DNA of 64,000 nucleotides, taken from CAZSAK01 sp964605155. GTDB lineage: Bacteria; Pseudomonadota; Gammaproteobacteria; SZUA-140. Positions 36,986 through 46,105 of the stretch are shown here, in pieces. The translations under genes were made by a program, and so were the position numbers. The notes under the pieces were generated by a model. That model was not told where the DNA came from. It was given only the letters and a program-made list of their open reading frames with translations, and ran no database searches. Numbering within the stretch: the first letter of the stretch is position 1; every line of letters begins with the position of its first letter. Location: NCBI GenBank assembly GCA_964605155.1, contig CAZSAK010000011.1, positions 23,528-87,527 of the forward strand, in the 5' to 3' direction.

Positions 36986-38002
36986 TCAGTTCTGTTTTGT
37001 TTTGGCAACCGGGGCACGCCCGAGTGTGCCGGCATCCGTGCCGAACCACACACTGTCGGTAGGCGCGTGGTAATCCATATTGCGCACTGATCCCGCGCCG
37101 GACGGGATGTGCGTAACTGATACAATTTCTTCGGAGCGGGTGTCAAAGCCGACGAAAATGTTGGGTGTTACACCTGTTTCCACCACCCATAACCTGCCTT
37201 GCTTGTCGAGCGCCGTTCCGTATGGTTCGGAACGCCTCCCTGCGGACAAGGGCCATTCCTTGTTGGTGTTGGTGGCGGGATTGTATAGACCGATGGTTCC
37301 GCGCCTGTAATCGGCATACCAGATGCGGCTGTCCCGGGTAATTTCGAGCCGTCGCGGGCGGGCGTCAGGATGTAATAGTGTGTACTCCTTCAGATTCAAA
37401 GTGGATGGATTCACGGCTGCAAGTTTATTTGTACCGAGCAGGGCAATCCACGTTGTACCATCGGGCGCCAGTCGAATGCCATAGGGCAGTGCATGGGGTG
37501 TCGTTACCTTGATCAGCTCTATGGATAAATCGTCGATGGTTAGTCGGCCGACAAAGTTTCCTCTCTGCACTGTAAACCAGATATATTTTTCGTCGGCTGA
37601 AAATGCCATAGTGTGAGGATCATGCGCGGCTTCATCCGGCATAAAGATCCGGGTTATCTTGTCTGCTAAGGGATCATAGCGTCCGATATAGCCCCGCATA
37701 TTTCCCGTATACCAGACGATGCCATCGGTACCCACAATGACGTTGTGTGGTCCCGGGCGATCCTCCAGAGCACGCTTGAAAAACCTCCCGCTGGAAGGTG
37801 TGAACCTTCCCAGATAATGGCCGCTCTGGCCGACGAACCACACCTCATCATTATTGGACACGTAGGGATCACGCGGACGTCCAGCGTAAGGGACGTCCCA
37901 TTCGTCGATGACGAGAGGGTTCAATTCTTCAGCTGCTTCAACCTCTAGACATCCCAGCAGCATGATGATGACTGGAAGTGTATAAATCGGCCGTGTGCGC
38001 AT
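36986..38002 (-). CDS. Exported beta-propeller protein, virginiamycin B lyase-like
   Basis: A 338-residue protein with repeated blade motifs: EVWFVGQSGHYLGRF, IVWYTGNMRGYIGRYDP, YIWFTVQRGNFVGRL, TWIALLGTNKLAAVNP, RIWYADYRRGTIGLYNP, and RLWVVETGVTPNIFVGF. This is the pattern of the Vgb/streptogramin lyase-like and NHL-type six- or seven-bladed propellers. The N-terminus is a signal, with IIMLLGCLE offering a possible lipobox (LLGC). Most members of this fold in the environment are not antibiotic lyases, so resistance should not be assumed. There is no obvious ribosome binding site before ATG 38002. The start of the upstream kdpE-like gene is on the same strand, but its stop (38092) is 89 bases away. 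Confidence 0.85.
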   Translation of the reverse strand: MRTRPIYTLPVIIMLLGCLEVEAAEELNPLVIDEWDVPYAGRPRDPYVSNNDEVWFVGQSGHYLGRFTPSSGRFFKRALEDRPGPHNVIVGTDGIVWYTGNMRGYIGRYDPLADKITRIFMPDEAAHDPHTMAFSADEKYIWFTVQRGNFVGRLTIDDLSIELIKVTTPHALPYGIRLAPDGTTWIALLGTNKLAAVNPSTLNLKEYTLLHPDARPRRLEITRDSRIWYADYRRGTIGLYNPATNTNKEWPLSAGRRSEPYGTALDKQGRLWVVETGVTPNIFVGFDTRSEEIVSVTHIPSGAGSVRNMDYHAPTDSVWFGTDAGTLGRAPVAKTKQN

Positions 38003-38091
38003 ATATACATACCGTAATGATTTGCGGAATATAATAAAAATATTTGTGTTCTCTTGCTACCGTACTTCGTGATTCTTAATCAAAGACTGAA

Positions 38092-38790
38092 TTATATCGC
38101 TGGAAGGGCCAGACGATATCCAACCCCTTGTACAGTAATGATAAATCGGGGCCGTGCAGGATCATCCCCCAGTCTTTGACGTAACTGGCCCACCAGAACC
38201 CGCAGATAATGTGTCTCATCCTGGTGGGCGGGTCCCCAGATTGCGCGCAGGATCTGTTGGTGGGTAATGACCTGGCCCCGCGAGGCAATCAACAGTCGCA
38301 ACAATTCATATTCCTTTTTTGACAGGTGTACGGATACGCCGTCGACACTGACCTCGCGTTGTGCCATATCCACACGCAGTCCCTGTGAGTCAAACACCAT
38401 CGGAGTTGATGAGATATCTTCTTTATTTCTCAGGACTGCCCGAATTCTTGCCATCAGTTCTCCTATGCCAAATGGTTTGGAGACATAATCGTTGGCGCCG
38501 GCATCGAGCGCCTGAATCTTTTCCGTTTCAGAAGCGCGTACCGACAAGACGATGATCGGTACCTGTGACCATTCACGCAGTCGTGAGATGAAACCTTGTC
38601 CATCCATATCCGGTAGTCCAAGATCGAGGATCACCAGGTTTGGTTGCACGGTCACACAGAATTGCAGGCCGTCCTCGCCCGATCGGGTTTCAATCACGGT
38701 ATAGCCGTGCGCTTCCAGACTGATACGCAGGAATTTACGGATTTGTGCCTCGTCTTCGACGACCAGTATGGTTTGCGGTGGACTAGTCAT
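38092..38790 (-). CDS. kdpE: KdpE-like response regulator
   Basis: A 232-residue OmpR-family regulator. The receiver domain has EDE near residue 12, the phosphoacceptor Asp in VILDLGLPDMDG, and the Lys in YVSKPF. The C-terminal winged helix carries LSKKEYELLRLLIASRGQVITHQQILRAIWG and ETHYLRVLVGQLRQRLGDDP, which closely resembles KdpE. It overlaps the kinase gene by four bases. KdpE normally activates kdpFABC, but none is visible here; the neighbouring divergent trkH is a plausible target, by inference. Confidence 0.92.
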   Translation of the reverse strand: MTSPPQTILVVEDEAQIRKFLRISLEAHGYTVIETRSGEDGLQFCVTVQPNLVILDLGLPDMDGQGFISRLREWSQVPIIVLSVRASETEKIQALDAGANDYVSKPFGIGELMARIRAVLRNKEDISSTPMVFDSQGLRVDMAQREVSVDGVSVHLSKKEYELLRLLIASRGQVITHQQILRAIWGPAHQDETHYLRVLVGQLRQRLGDDPARPRFIITVQGVGYRLALPAI

Positions 38791-40301
38791 ATCTCGCCTG
38801 GATCACCAGGACGCGTAATGGGCAGGGTAATACGCATGCAAGTCCCGTGACCATGTTTGCCGTCATGGGCAGTAACAGTGCCGCCATGCGCCGCAATCAT
38901 GCCACGGCAAATTGCCAGACCCAGTCCTGTTCCCTGCAGATTTCCCCTGTCACCCTTTCGCACGGTATAAAACATATCAAATATCTTTTCACGCTCGGCT
39001 TCGGCAATACCGGGCCCATCGTCACAGATATCTATCTCGACCTTGTCGTGTCCGGCTGTGGCATTGATCCCGATGTGTCCGTTGACGGAGGTAAACCGGA
39101 TAGCGTTATCAAGCAAATTGACCACAGCCTGTTCTATTAGAACGCCGTGCACCCACAGCAGGGGTACTGACTCGGTAATGTCGATATCGATTGTTATACC
39201 TTTCAGCGCATTCTGTAACCGTGACACTGAGCTTGAGACGATATCATGCAGGTCCACCCAGTCACGCCGCAGTGTCAGACTGCCCTGACCAAGACGGGTC
39301 ATGTCGAGCAGGTTCTGAATATAGCGATCCAGACGTTGGGCTTCTTCCAGTATGGTGGTGAGCAGTTCCCGGCGATTATCATCACTGAACGAGTGGCCGT
39401 ATTCCAGCAAACTGGAGGTGGAGCCGATGATGGACGCGAGTGGTGTGCGCAGGTCATGTGAAACAGACGACAACAATGCTGATCGCAGTTGTTCTGTTTC
39501 TGAGACCAGCCTGGCCTGCTCGAGATCCGCGACAAGTAGTGTCCTGTCCAGAGCCACTGTGGCTTGATCACAAAGGGTACGTACCAGATCCAGTTGTTCG
39601 TCATCGACCTGCCCGTGGATAGCTACCATTCCGATCGGTTTTTGATTTGTGATCAATTTGAGAAATTGCCAGGTTCCGGTTGTAAAAGCTTCAAGTGAAT
39701 CATACTGCCATGCAGTCTCTATGTCCGCGTGCAGAGGTGTTTTTTGCCCTCCCGCCCAGGCTTTTACCACGGGAGTACCTGTTGTATCGGCGATCAATAG
39801 AGTTACGGGTTTGCATAAGGATTGCGACAGGTGGTCGGCGAAAGCATCGAGAACCTGCGCGGTGCCGGCTACAGACGAAACACGCCTGCTGAAATCATAG
39901 AGATTGGAAATACGTTGCAAGGATGCCCGTCGCTTGGCGATTTCCTGATGCATGCGCGCGGCCAGATTTCCCGTGATGGCGGCCATGATCAGAAAAAATA
40001 CCAGAGTGGCAACATCCCCATCATCTGCGACCTCGAATGTGTAATAAGGCGGTGTAAACAGAAAATTATACGTTAGGAAACTCAACACGCTGGCAAGCAA
40101 TGAAGGCCCCAGGCCGGTCAGTGCTGCGACTATCATGACGCCAGTCAGGAACAACAATGAAAGGCTGGCGTGCGGCATCAAGCGGTTTACCAGAAAAGCA
40201 AGACCGACGGTTATGATCACCACGCCGATGGCGCCAACATAGGCAAAAGGTCGTACAGTCGCGGATATGTCCGAGTCCTGGTGATGGGTAAAAAGCCGCA
40301 T
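38787..40301 (-). CDS. Short KdpD-like sensor histidine kinase
   Basis: The 504-residue kinase has the KdpD central membrane region (DUF4118), with four membrane segments up to about residue 110, such as GVVIITVGLAFLVNR and SLLFLTGVMIVAALTG. A GAF-like region follows, then HisKA with the phosphoacceptor His in SHDLRTPLASIIGS, and HATPase motifs including DDGPGIAEAE and GTGLGLAICRG. The roughly 390-residue N-terminal KdpD/Usp part of the classic protein, which senses potassium and c-di-AMP in some bacteria, is absent. The gene has no sign of a truncation scar, so this is probably a genuine short form. It forms an operon with the kdpE-like gene. Confidence 0.9.
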   Translation of the reverse strand: MRLFTHHQDSDISATVRPFAYVGAIGVVIITVGLAFLVNRLMPHASLSLLFLTGVMIVAALTGLGPSLLASVLSFLTYNFLFTPPYYTFEVADDGDVATLVFFLIMAAITGNLAARMHQEIAKRRASLQRISNLYDFSRRVSSVAGTAQVLDAFADHLSQSLCKPVTLLIADTTGTPVVKAWAGGQKTPLHADIETAWQYDSLEAFTTGTWQFLKLITNQKPIGMVAIHGQVDDEQLDLVRTLCDQATVALDRTLLVADLEQARLVSETEQLRSALLSSVSHDLRTPLASIIGSTSSLLEYGHSFSDDNRRELLTTILEEAQRLDRYIQNLLDMTRLGQGSLTLRRDWVDLHDIVSSSVSRLQNALKGITIDIDITESVPLLWVHGVLIEQAVVNLLDNAIRFTSVNGHIGINATAGHDKVEIDICDDGPGIAEAEREKIFDMFYTVRKGDRGNLQGTGLGLAICRGMIAAHGGTVTAHDGKHGHGTCMRITLPITRPGDPGEI

Positions 40302-40639
40302 AAGATAGCCAGATCAGGTGCTAAACCCTGAACCGTACAACGTGATTATGCAGGTTACGGGATATTGCAAAAAATAAAAATTATATAAAGTTTTGACAGA
40401 CTTTTTATGTGACCATAATGACATCCCTGCCGATAATATAATCAAGTGGTAAATTGAAGCCGAATTCATGCGGATTTGCGTGATTTCCAAATTGATAACG
40501 TGACCAAGGTCATGGAATGCTGTTTTGATAGCGGTGTCCGGATCGAGCTTACAATCATATCCCTATCTCATTGTCAGGGCGAGGGACAATGTATCCTGCT
40601 GGACCTGACTGAGGGCTGTTCAGGGGAATAACAATCGGT
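40302..40639. promoter_or_regulatory. Divergent regulatory region between kdpD-like and trkH
   Basis: These 338 bases contain no gene I can support. TTGACA at 40393-40398 is a perfect -35 box; the best -10 is CATAAT at 40414-40419, but the spacing of 15 bases is short, so the promoter call is tentative. AGGGGA near 40622 precedes the trkH ATG by about 13 bases. KdpE binding sites, if any, would lie here. Confidence 0.4.
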
Positions 40640-42085
40640 ATGCACTGGCGCGCGATAACGCGATTATTCGGCATCCTGTTGATGCTCTATAGCCTTGGTT
40701 TTCTGCCATCGATCGGTGTTTCCTTGCTCTATCATGATGGCGAGTGGTCGACTTTCACTTTTTCGCTGGCTATCACGGCCCTGGCAGGCCTTGCACTGTG
40801 GTTTCCGAACAGCAAATATCAGAACGAACTATCCGTACGTGACGGTTTTCTTATAGTAACATTGTTCTGGGTCATACTGGGCGTCATTGGTGCACTGCCA
40901 TTTATCATCGGCTTGCACCTCGGTGTGACCGATGCCATTTTTGAATCGATATCCGGATTTACCACAACGGGCGCGACGGTTATCGTCGGCCTGGATCGCC
41001 TGCCACCCTCAATCCTGTATCACCGTCAGCAGATCCAGTGGCTGGGGGGAATGGGTATTATCGTGTTGGCAGTGGCTATCCTGCCCTTGTTGGGAGTGGG
41101 CGGCATGCAATTGTACCGTGCGGAGGCCTCTGGCGTTGCCAAACAGGAAAAGCTGACTCCCCGGATCGCCGAGACTGCGCGCATGTTATGGACCATCTAT
41201 TTCATGCTTACCCTCGCCTGTGCCACGGCCTACTGGATCGCGGGCATGAATCTGTTTGACGCAATAGGCCATGCCTATACAACCATTGCGACCGGCGGCT
41301 TTTCGACCCACGATTCGAGTATCGCCCATTTCAACAGCCCGCTTATCGAGATGATTGCCATCATCTTCATGCTGGCTGGCGGGGTTAACTTTGCCGTCCA
41401 TTTCTTTGCATGGCGGCATCACAGCCTCCAGCCGTACATTGCAGATTCCGAGGTGCGCGGATATGCGACGATCTTTGTGTTTTCGACCCTGTTCGTTGCA
41501 GTGAGCCTCTACCTGGCCGGGGCCTATTTGGGAACGTGGGAGTCGCTGCGCTACGCGGCATTTCAGGTTGCCTCGATCTTTACCAGCACGGGTTTCGGTA
41601 CTGCCACCTACGCCCATTGGCCCCTGCATGTCCCTTTGATTCTGGTGATACTCTCATTCACGGGGGGTTGCGGCGGTTCAACCGCCGGCGGGATCAAGGT
41701 ACTGCGCATTATGTTGCTGGCTAAACTCGGGGTTCGACAGCTGTTCAAACTCGCGCATCCTCGTTCCGTCCCGGTTGTCAAGCTGGGTAAAAGACTGGTT
41801 ACAGAGGAAGTGCTGTTTTCCGTATGGGGTTTATATGTGCTCTATATTGTAACGACATTGGCGCTTACCATCGCCATGATGGCAGCTGGTCTGGATCTCG
41901 AATCCGCCTTCGGTGCCGTGGTGGCGACCATCAATCTGCTCGGTCCCGGTCTGGGTGAGGTGGCCAATAATTTTGCCTCGGTCAGTCCTGTGGTCAAGTG
42001 GCTCGGGATATTCGGTATGCTGGTGGGTAGGCTGGAGGTCTTTACACTGCTGATTCTGTTTATGCCCGCATACTGGCGAAACTGA
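40640..42085 (+). CDS. trkH: Trk-type potassium uptake channel subunit
   Basis: TrkH imports potassium across the inner membrane, normally gated by the NAD-binding protein TrkA, which is not in this window. The 481-residue protein has many hydrophobic segments and the four pore-loop repeats of the SKT family, each with a filter region: ISGFTTTGATVI, YTTIATGGFSTHDSS, FTSTGFGTATY, and the more degenerate TINLLGPGLGEV. FTGGCGGSTAGGIKVLR is the conserved segment after the third pore. It is divergent from the kdpDE-like pair. Confidence 0.95.
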   Translation: MHWRAITRLFGILLMLYSLGFLPSIGVSLLYHDGEWSTFTFSLAITALAGLALWFPNSKYQNELSVRDGFLIVTLFWVILGVIGALPFIIGLHLGVTDAIFESISGFTTTGATVIVGLDRLPPSILYHRQQIQWLGGMGIIVLAVAILPLLGVGGMQLYRAEASGVAKQEKLTPRIAETARMLWTIYFMLTLACATAYWIAGMNLFDAIGHAYTTIATGGFSTHDSSIAHFNSPLIEMIAIIFMLAGGVNFAVHFFAWRHHSLQPYIADSEVRGYATIFVFSTLFVAVSLYLAGAYLGTWESLRYAAFQVASIFTSTGFGTATYAHWPLHVPLILVILSFTGGCGGSTAGGIKVLRIMLLAKLGVRQLFKLAHPRSVPVVKLGKRLVTEEVLFSVWGLYVLYIVTTLALTIAMMAAGLDLESAFGAVVATINLLGPGLGEVANNFASVSPVVKWLGIFGMLVGRLEVFTLLILFMPAYWRN

Positions 42086-42213
42086 GTATATTATCGCTCG
42101 GGGCAGGGGTTCAATTACCAAATAAACAACCGGGTCAGACAAGTTAACTACATAAAATCCCAGCGACTGTTACAATGATTTATGTTGTTTCACTGAGAGA
42201 ACCTGTTTCAGCC

Positions 42214-43005
42214 TCATGTTTCTTCCAGCAATTCCACTTGTACATCTATACCGCTGTATATGGCCGGTGGACCGAACTGATGGTATATCGCAACATCGGC
42301 TGCATCACGCCCGTAAGCGACTGCTATCCGTCCGCCACGCAGAGAGTTATCAGCGGGATCAAAGGTGTACCACTGGTCACCGACATATGCCTCGAACCAA
42401 GCATGCATGTCCATAGGTTCGAGCCCGTAAAGGAATCCGACCACAAGACGTGCCGGGATGCTGATACTGCGGCACATGGCGATACCGAGATGGGCAAGGT
42501 CCCGGCATACGCCTTCTCCCTGTAAATTGACCTCAACAGCTGATAGTGGAAACACGCTAGAGCCGGGCATATACCGTATCGAGCTTCGAATCCAGTCGTT
42601 GATTTTAATCACCTGGTCGTAACCGAGCTGGGCTCCATCTGTGATCTCGCGTGCCATGGTACCGAATTTATCGGATTCACAATAACGACTCGGGAGTAAA
42701 TACAACAGTACTGTATCCGGCAGATTCTGGATTTCTACAAAACTCGCGCCTGGATCTCTATCTATCGTATCTGCAGTCATGACATCGGCCGAGGTATGCA
42801 CTGAAAAATCTCCGGCAGGTACTATCATTCGCTGGCAAAGATTGCCGAAAATATCCGAGTACTCATACACCGGGATACTTGGTGACAAGGTATAGGCTTC
42901 CCGCGCAATCCACTGCTGGATACCACTTCGAGGTCGAAGCATGAGAATCAAGGGTGTCGAGACGCCCATTCGAAACTCTAGATTACACCGGGTCCGGACC
43001 CACAT
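42214..43005 (-). CDS. Transglutaminase-like (cysteine protease fold) protein
   Basis: A 263-residue soluble protein with an N-terminal beta domain and a transglutaminase-like core. The catalytic triad is visible: Cys in GEGVCRDLAHLG, His in MDMHAWFEAY, and Asp in WYTFDPADN. Bacterial members are often proteases or peptide-modifying enzymes, some with partners of the alpha-E/circularly permuted ATP-grasp type; no such partner is here. AAGGAGG sits seven bases before the ATG, a very strong site. It lies 63 bases after the LysR-type gene on the same strand and may share its transcript. Confidence 0.88.
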   Translation of the reverse strand: MWVRTRCNLEFRMGVSTPLILMLRPRSGIQQWIAREAYTLSPSIPVYEYSDIFGNLCQRMIVPAGDFSVHTSADVMTADTIDRDPGASFVEIQNLPDTVLLYLLPSRYCESDKFGTMAREITDGAQLGYDQVIKINDWIRSSIRYMPGSSVFPLSAVEVNLQGEGVCRDLAHLGIAMCRSISIPARLVVGFLYGLEPMDMHAWFEAYVGDQWYTFDPADNSLRGGRIAVAYGRDAADVAIYHQFGPPAIYSGIDVQVELLEET

Positions 43006-43068
43006 GACTTTACCTCCTTTGGATTTGGCTGCTGAAGAATACCAATACTAGTTGTAAACGGGGCCTGT

Positions 43069-44001
43069 CTATACACCATCATTTGTCTTTTGCAGACATA
43101 AGTCCCAGTACGGAGTCCCTTCAAAACGTTTGACGAGGAAGTCGACAAAGGCCCTGACCCGGTGTGACAGATGGCGTGTTTGCGGATAAAGCGCATGGGC
43201 AGCGGTTTGGGGACAGCGGTAGTCTGTCAATAACGGGACCAGCCTACCGGTTTCAATAACCTTGTAGACGATAAATGTCGGCATCAGGACAATACCCAGG
43301 CCGTCGACAGCCGCATCACGCAGATATTCGCCATTGCTTGCCTTCAGGTAGGGACGTATTTTTGCCTTGACCAATCTGCCTGCGCTGTCGTGCAGATGCC
43401 AGTGTTCAAAATCCCGCATCAGGTTATAGATGAGACAGCGGTGGGAGACCAGATCATCGGGTGATTGCGGTGTGCCAGAACTCGCGAGATACTCCGGGCT
43501 TGCACAGATGACGGATTTAATCGTCGCCAGGCGGCGTGCGATCAGACTTGAGTCCGGGAGAGTTGCGATCCTGACCGCTAGATCAAAACCTTCTTCAATC
43601 AGGTCAACCTTGCGGTCGTTGAAGTCAAGGTCGAATTCAATCTGGGGGTGAGCCTGTAGAAAATCGCTGATGGCCGGTCCAAGATGCATGAGACTGAAAC
43701 TCAATGGCAGCGCGACCCTGAGGCTGCCTTTGAGCGTGCCATGGGCCTGTGATGTCTGCAGTTCCGCCTCCTGGACATCCTGCATGATACGAACAGCCCG
43801 CTGATAATACATGCGTCCGGTCTCGGTAAGATTCATCTGCCGGGTCGTACGATGAAAAAGCTGAACCCCCAGATGTTCTTCCAGTTCCTTCAGTCGCCGA
43901 CTGACGGCCGATTTGGCTACTCCCAGGGCATCGGCCGCGCTACTGATACTGCCGGCCTCCACCACCTGGATGAAGGTTCCCATGGTCTCGAAACGGCCCA
44001 T
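43069..44001 (-). CDS. LysR-family transcriptional regulator
   Basis: This 310-residue protein has the LysR N-terminal winged helix (residues 1-60, with SISSAADALGVAKSAVSRRLKEL and LFHRTTRQMNLTETG) and the periplasmic-binding-like effector domain, with VDGLGIVLMPTF in the second half. It is divergent from pirin with 133 bases between them, the classic LysR arrangement, so it probably controls pirin-DoxX-nitroreductase. The effector is unknown; the target genes suggest redox or electrophile stress. Confidence 0.95.
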   Translation of the reverse strand: MGRFETMGTFIQVVEAGSISSAADALGVAKSAVSRRLKELEEHLGVQLFHRTTRQMNLTETGRMYYQRAVRIMQDVQEAELQTSQAHGTLKGSLRVALPLSFSLMHLGPAISDFLQAHPQIEFDLDFNDRKVDLIEEGFDLAVRIATLPDSSLIARRLATIKSVICASPEYLASSGTPQSPDDLVSHRCLIYNLMRDFEHWHLHDSAGRLVKAKIRPYLKASNGEYLRDAAVDGLGIVLMPTFIVYKVIETGRLVPLLTDYRCPQTAAHALYPQTRHLSHRVRAFVDFLVKRFEGTPYWDLCLQKTNDGV

Positions 44002-44020
44002 ACTATCAATGATTGTAAAC

Positions 44021-44040
44021 GAAATAAGAACAATTATTTC
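44021..44040. promoter_or_regulatory. Palindromic operator candidate between lysR and pirin
   Basis: GAAATAA at 44021-44027 and TTATTTC at 44034-44040 form a perfect seven-base inverted repeat around a six-base spacer. It overlaps an ATTGT...ACAAT pair. It lies in the middle of the short divergent region, where a LysR protein would bind. Binding is not shown. Confidence 0.5.
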
Positions 44041-44134
44041 TCATGATGCCTGTTTATTCTCTTTAAAGCAACCATGATAATGGCACCATGAAGCAACAGC
44101 AATGAGCCAGTTGCTCACTGAGAGGAGAGCACCC

Positions 44135-45001
44135 ATGAATGCACGAATCCATACAGCCAGACTGATTCCCGCGATCACGGTATCCGAGGGAGCGGGTGTT
44201 ACGGTGCACCGTACTATCGGCACACCGGCACTGCGGCATCATGACCCGTTTCTGATGCTGGATCATTTCAGCAGCGATGATCCCGCCGACTATATAGCCG
44301 GCTTTCCATCCCATCCGCACCGCGGGTTTATCACCTTTACGTATATGATAGACGGGCATCTTGAACATAAGGACAGTATGGGCAATACCGGCAACCTCGG
44401 ACCCGGTTACGCCCAGTGGATGAAGGCTGCCAGCGGGATCATTCATTCGGAGATGCCCAAACAGGAAAACGGCCTGATGCGAGGGTTTCAGGTGTGGATC
44501 AACCTGCACGCTGCGTACAAGATGGACAATCCTGAATACCAGGAATATTCATCAGCGGCATTTCCGCGCGTGGAAACAAACGGATATAACGTCAAGGTTC
44601 TCATAGGCCGATTTGCCGATCAGGCTTCTCCCATCCAGGATGACACGACCCATGTGGTCTATCTTGATGTCGAGCTCAAGGCGGGTAAACGGTTTCAGCT
44701 TGACTTGCCGGAAGAGAACAACACAGTTGCGTATGTATTCGAGGGCAACGGCCAGATCAATGGCCAGGACATCTCACGACATAATCTGTTTGTTGCCGGA
44801 ACTGACGATCATGCAATAGATTTTACGGCCGGGGAACAGGGCGCCCGATTTATCGTGATCAGTGGTCAACCCGTCAATGAACCAATTGTACAACACGGTC
44901 CTTTTGTCATGAATACACGTGAAGAGATCGAACAGGCTGCGCATGACTATCACACCAACAGACTGGTGCGTGATCGCGCGAACGTTCAAAGTGATCATTA
45001 G
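44135..45001 (+). CDS. Pirin family protein
   Basis: A 288-residue bicupin of the pirin/YhhW group. The N-terminal cupin has the metal-binding residues in FPSHPHRGFITFTY and GLDG-like LEHKDSMGN, and the second set in SGIIHSEMP. Members can act as quercetin dioxygenase-like enzymes or as redox-sensitive regulators; which applies here is unknown. ATG 44135 is preferred over upstream frame because GAGGAG lies eight bases before it. It is the first gene of a likely operon with DoxX and nitroreductase genes. Confidence 0.93.
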   Translation: MNARIHTARLIPAITVSEGAGVTVHRTIGTPALRHHDPFLMLDHFSSDDPADYIAGFPSHPHRGFITFTYMIDGHLEHKDSMGNTGNLGPGYAQWMKAASGIIHSEMPKQENGLMRGFQVWINLHAAYKMDNPEYQEYSSAAFPRVETNGYNVKVLIGRFADQASPIQDDTTHVVYLDVELKAGKRFQLDLPEENNTVAYVFEGNGQINGQDISRHNLFVAGTDDHAIDFTAGEQGARFIVISGQPVNEPIVQHGPFVMNTREEIEQAAHDYHTNRLVRDRANVQSDH

Positions 45002-45034
45002 TTACAAATCAATACACAATAAAGGAGAACCGAA

Positions 45035-45436
45035 ATGGAAAAAGTCAGTCAATTGATGGCACGCATCTTTCTGGGCCATATTTTCCTGTTGGCCGGTCTG
45101 AGCAAGATTACCGGATATGAAGGCACACAGGGATATATGGAATCCATGGGAGTACCCGGTATGTTATTGCCGCTGGTCATAGCTCTCGAGGTTGGTGGCG
45201 GTTTGGCGATCATCGCAGGCTGGAAAACAAGGTGGGCCGCCATCACACTTGCTGGGTTTACCATACTGGCGGCATTGATATTCCACAATGCATTGGGCGA
45301 TCAGATACAGATGATCATGTTCATGAAGAACATTGCCATAAGCGGTGGCCTGTTGTTGCTGGCGACCTACGGGGCCGGCGCATACAGCCTGGATCATCAT
45401 AGCACTTCAGTAGCCGGATCGGTCAGTCATTCATGA
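45035..45436 (+). CDS. DoxX family membrane protein
   Basis: A 133-residue protein with four hydrophobic segments, including ARIFLGHIFLLAGLSKITGY at the start (the DoxX signature, with an R and a GLSKI motif) and GMLLPLVIALEVGGGLAIIAGW. AAAGGAG precedes the ATG. DoxX proteins are small inner-membrane redox-related proteins, often next to pirins or thiosulfate-oxidising enzymes. It lies 33 bases after pirin. Confidence 0.9.
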   Translation: MEKVSQLMARIFLGHIFLLAGLSKITGYEGTQGYMESMGVPGMLLPLVIALEVGGGLAIIAGWKTRWAAITLAGFTILAALIFHNALGDQIQMIMFMKNIAISGGLLLLATYGAGAYSLDHHSTSVAGSVSHS

Positions 45437-45535
45437 TGATGATATGCAGGGCCATATAGCCCTGCATATACTCAATCTTATGCCGGAGATGCCGGTGATA
45501 ACCGCTAATCAACCAATGAATCGAGAAGGAGAGTG

Positions 45536-46105
45536 ATGCGTAAATCTGACTATGACAAACTGGATCGAATGTTTATCGATCGCTGGTCTCCACGCGCTTT
45601 CGTGACGGATGCGATTGCAGAAGAGGATATCATGACACTGTTCGAGGCGGCTCGCTGGAGTCCGTCCTGCTTTAATGAGCAGCCGTGGCGATTCGTCTAT
45701 GCACGTAAACCGGAAGACATGGAAAGATTTTGCGCGGCATTGACAGAAAAAAACCGGCTGTGGGCCTGCAAGGCGCCATTGCTGGTACTGGTATTCAGCA
45801 AAAAAACCTTCACCCGGAGCGGCAAGCATAATCGCTGGGCAGGTTTCGATACCGGAGCGGCCTGGATGGCATTTACACTACAGGCCAATAGGCTTGGACT
45901 GTATACGCATGGCATGGCCGGTTTCAGCGCAGAAAAGGTCTACGAGGTCACGGGCATGGATCCGGCCGAATACGACGCAATATGTGCCGTTGCCGTCGGC
46001 AAGGTGGGTGATCCACAGTCATTGCCGGAGGATCTGAGAAACCGCGAGACGCCGAATGATCGCAAGGTGATAGGTGAACTGGTTTTCGAAGGATCGATCC
46101 GGTAA
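45536..46105 (+). CDS. Nitroreductase family protein
   Basis: A 189-residue FMN-dependent flavoprotein with the nitroreductase landmarks DRMFIDRWSPRAF, FEAARWSPSCFNEQPWRFVYA, and DTGAAWMAFTLQANRLGLYTHGMAGF. It probably reduces quinones or nitro compounds with NAD(P)H. AAGGAG is placed five bases before ATG 45536; the in-frame GTG at 45533 is a less likely start. It follows the pirin and DoxX genes with about 100 bases between, so it could be in the same operon or have its own promoter. Confidence 0.92.
   Translation: MRKSDYDKLDRMFIDRWSPRAFVTDAIAEEDIMTLFEAARWSPSCFNEQPWRFVYARKPEDMERFCAALTEKNRLWACKAPLLVLVFSKKTFTRSGKHNRWAGFDTGAAWMAFTLQANRLGLYTHGMAGFSAEKVYEVTGMDPAEYDAICAVAVGKVGDPQSLPEDLRNRETPNDRKVIGELVFEGSIR

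Noticed and set aside
36986..38002. Antibiotic resistance function (streptogramin lyase)
   Set aside because: The propeller repeats alone do not show lyase activity, and the context gives no support.
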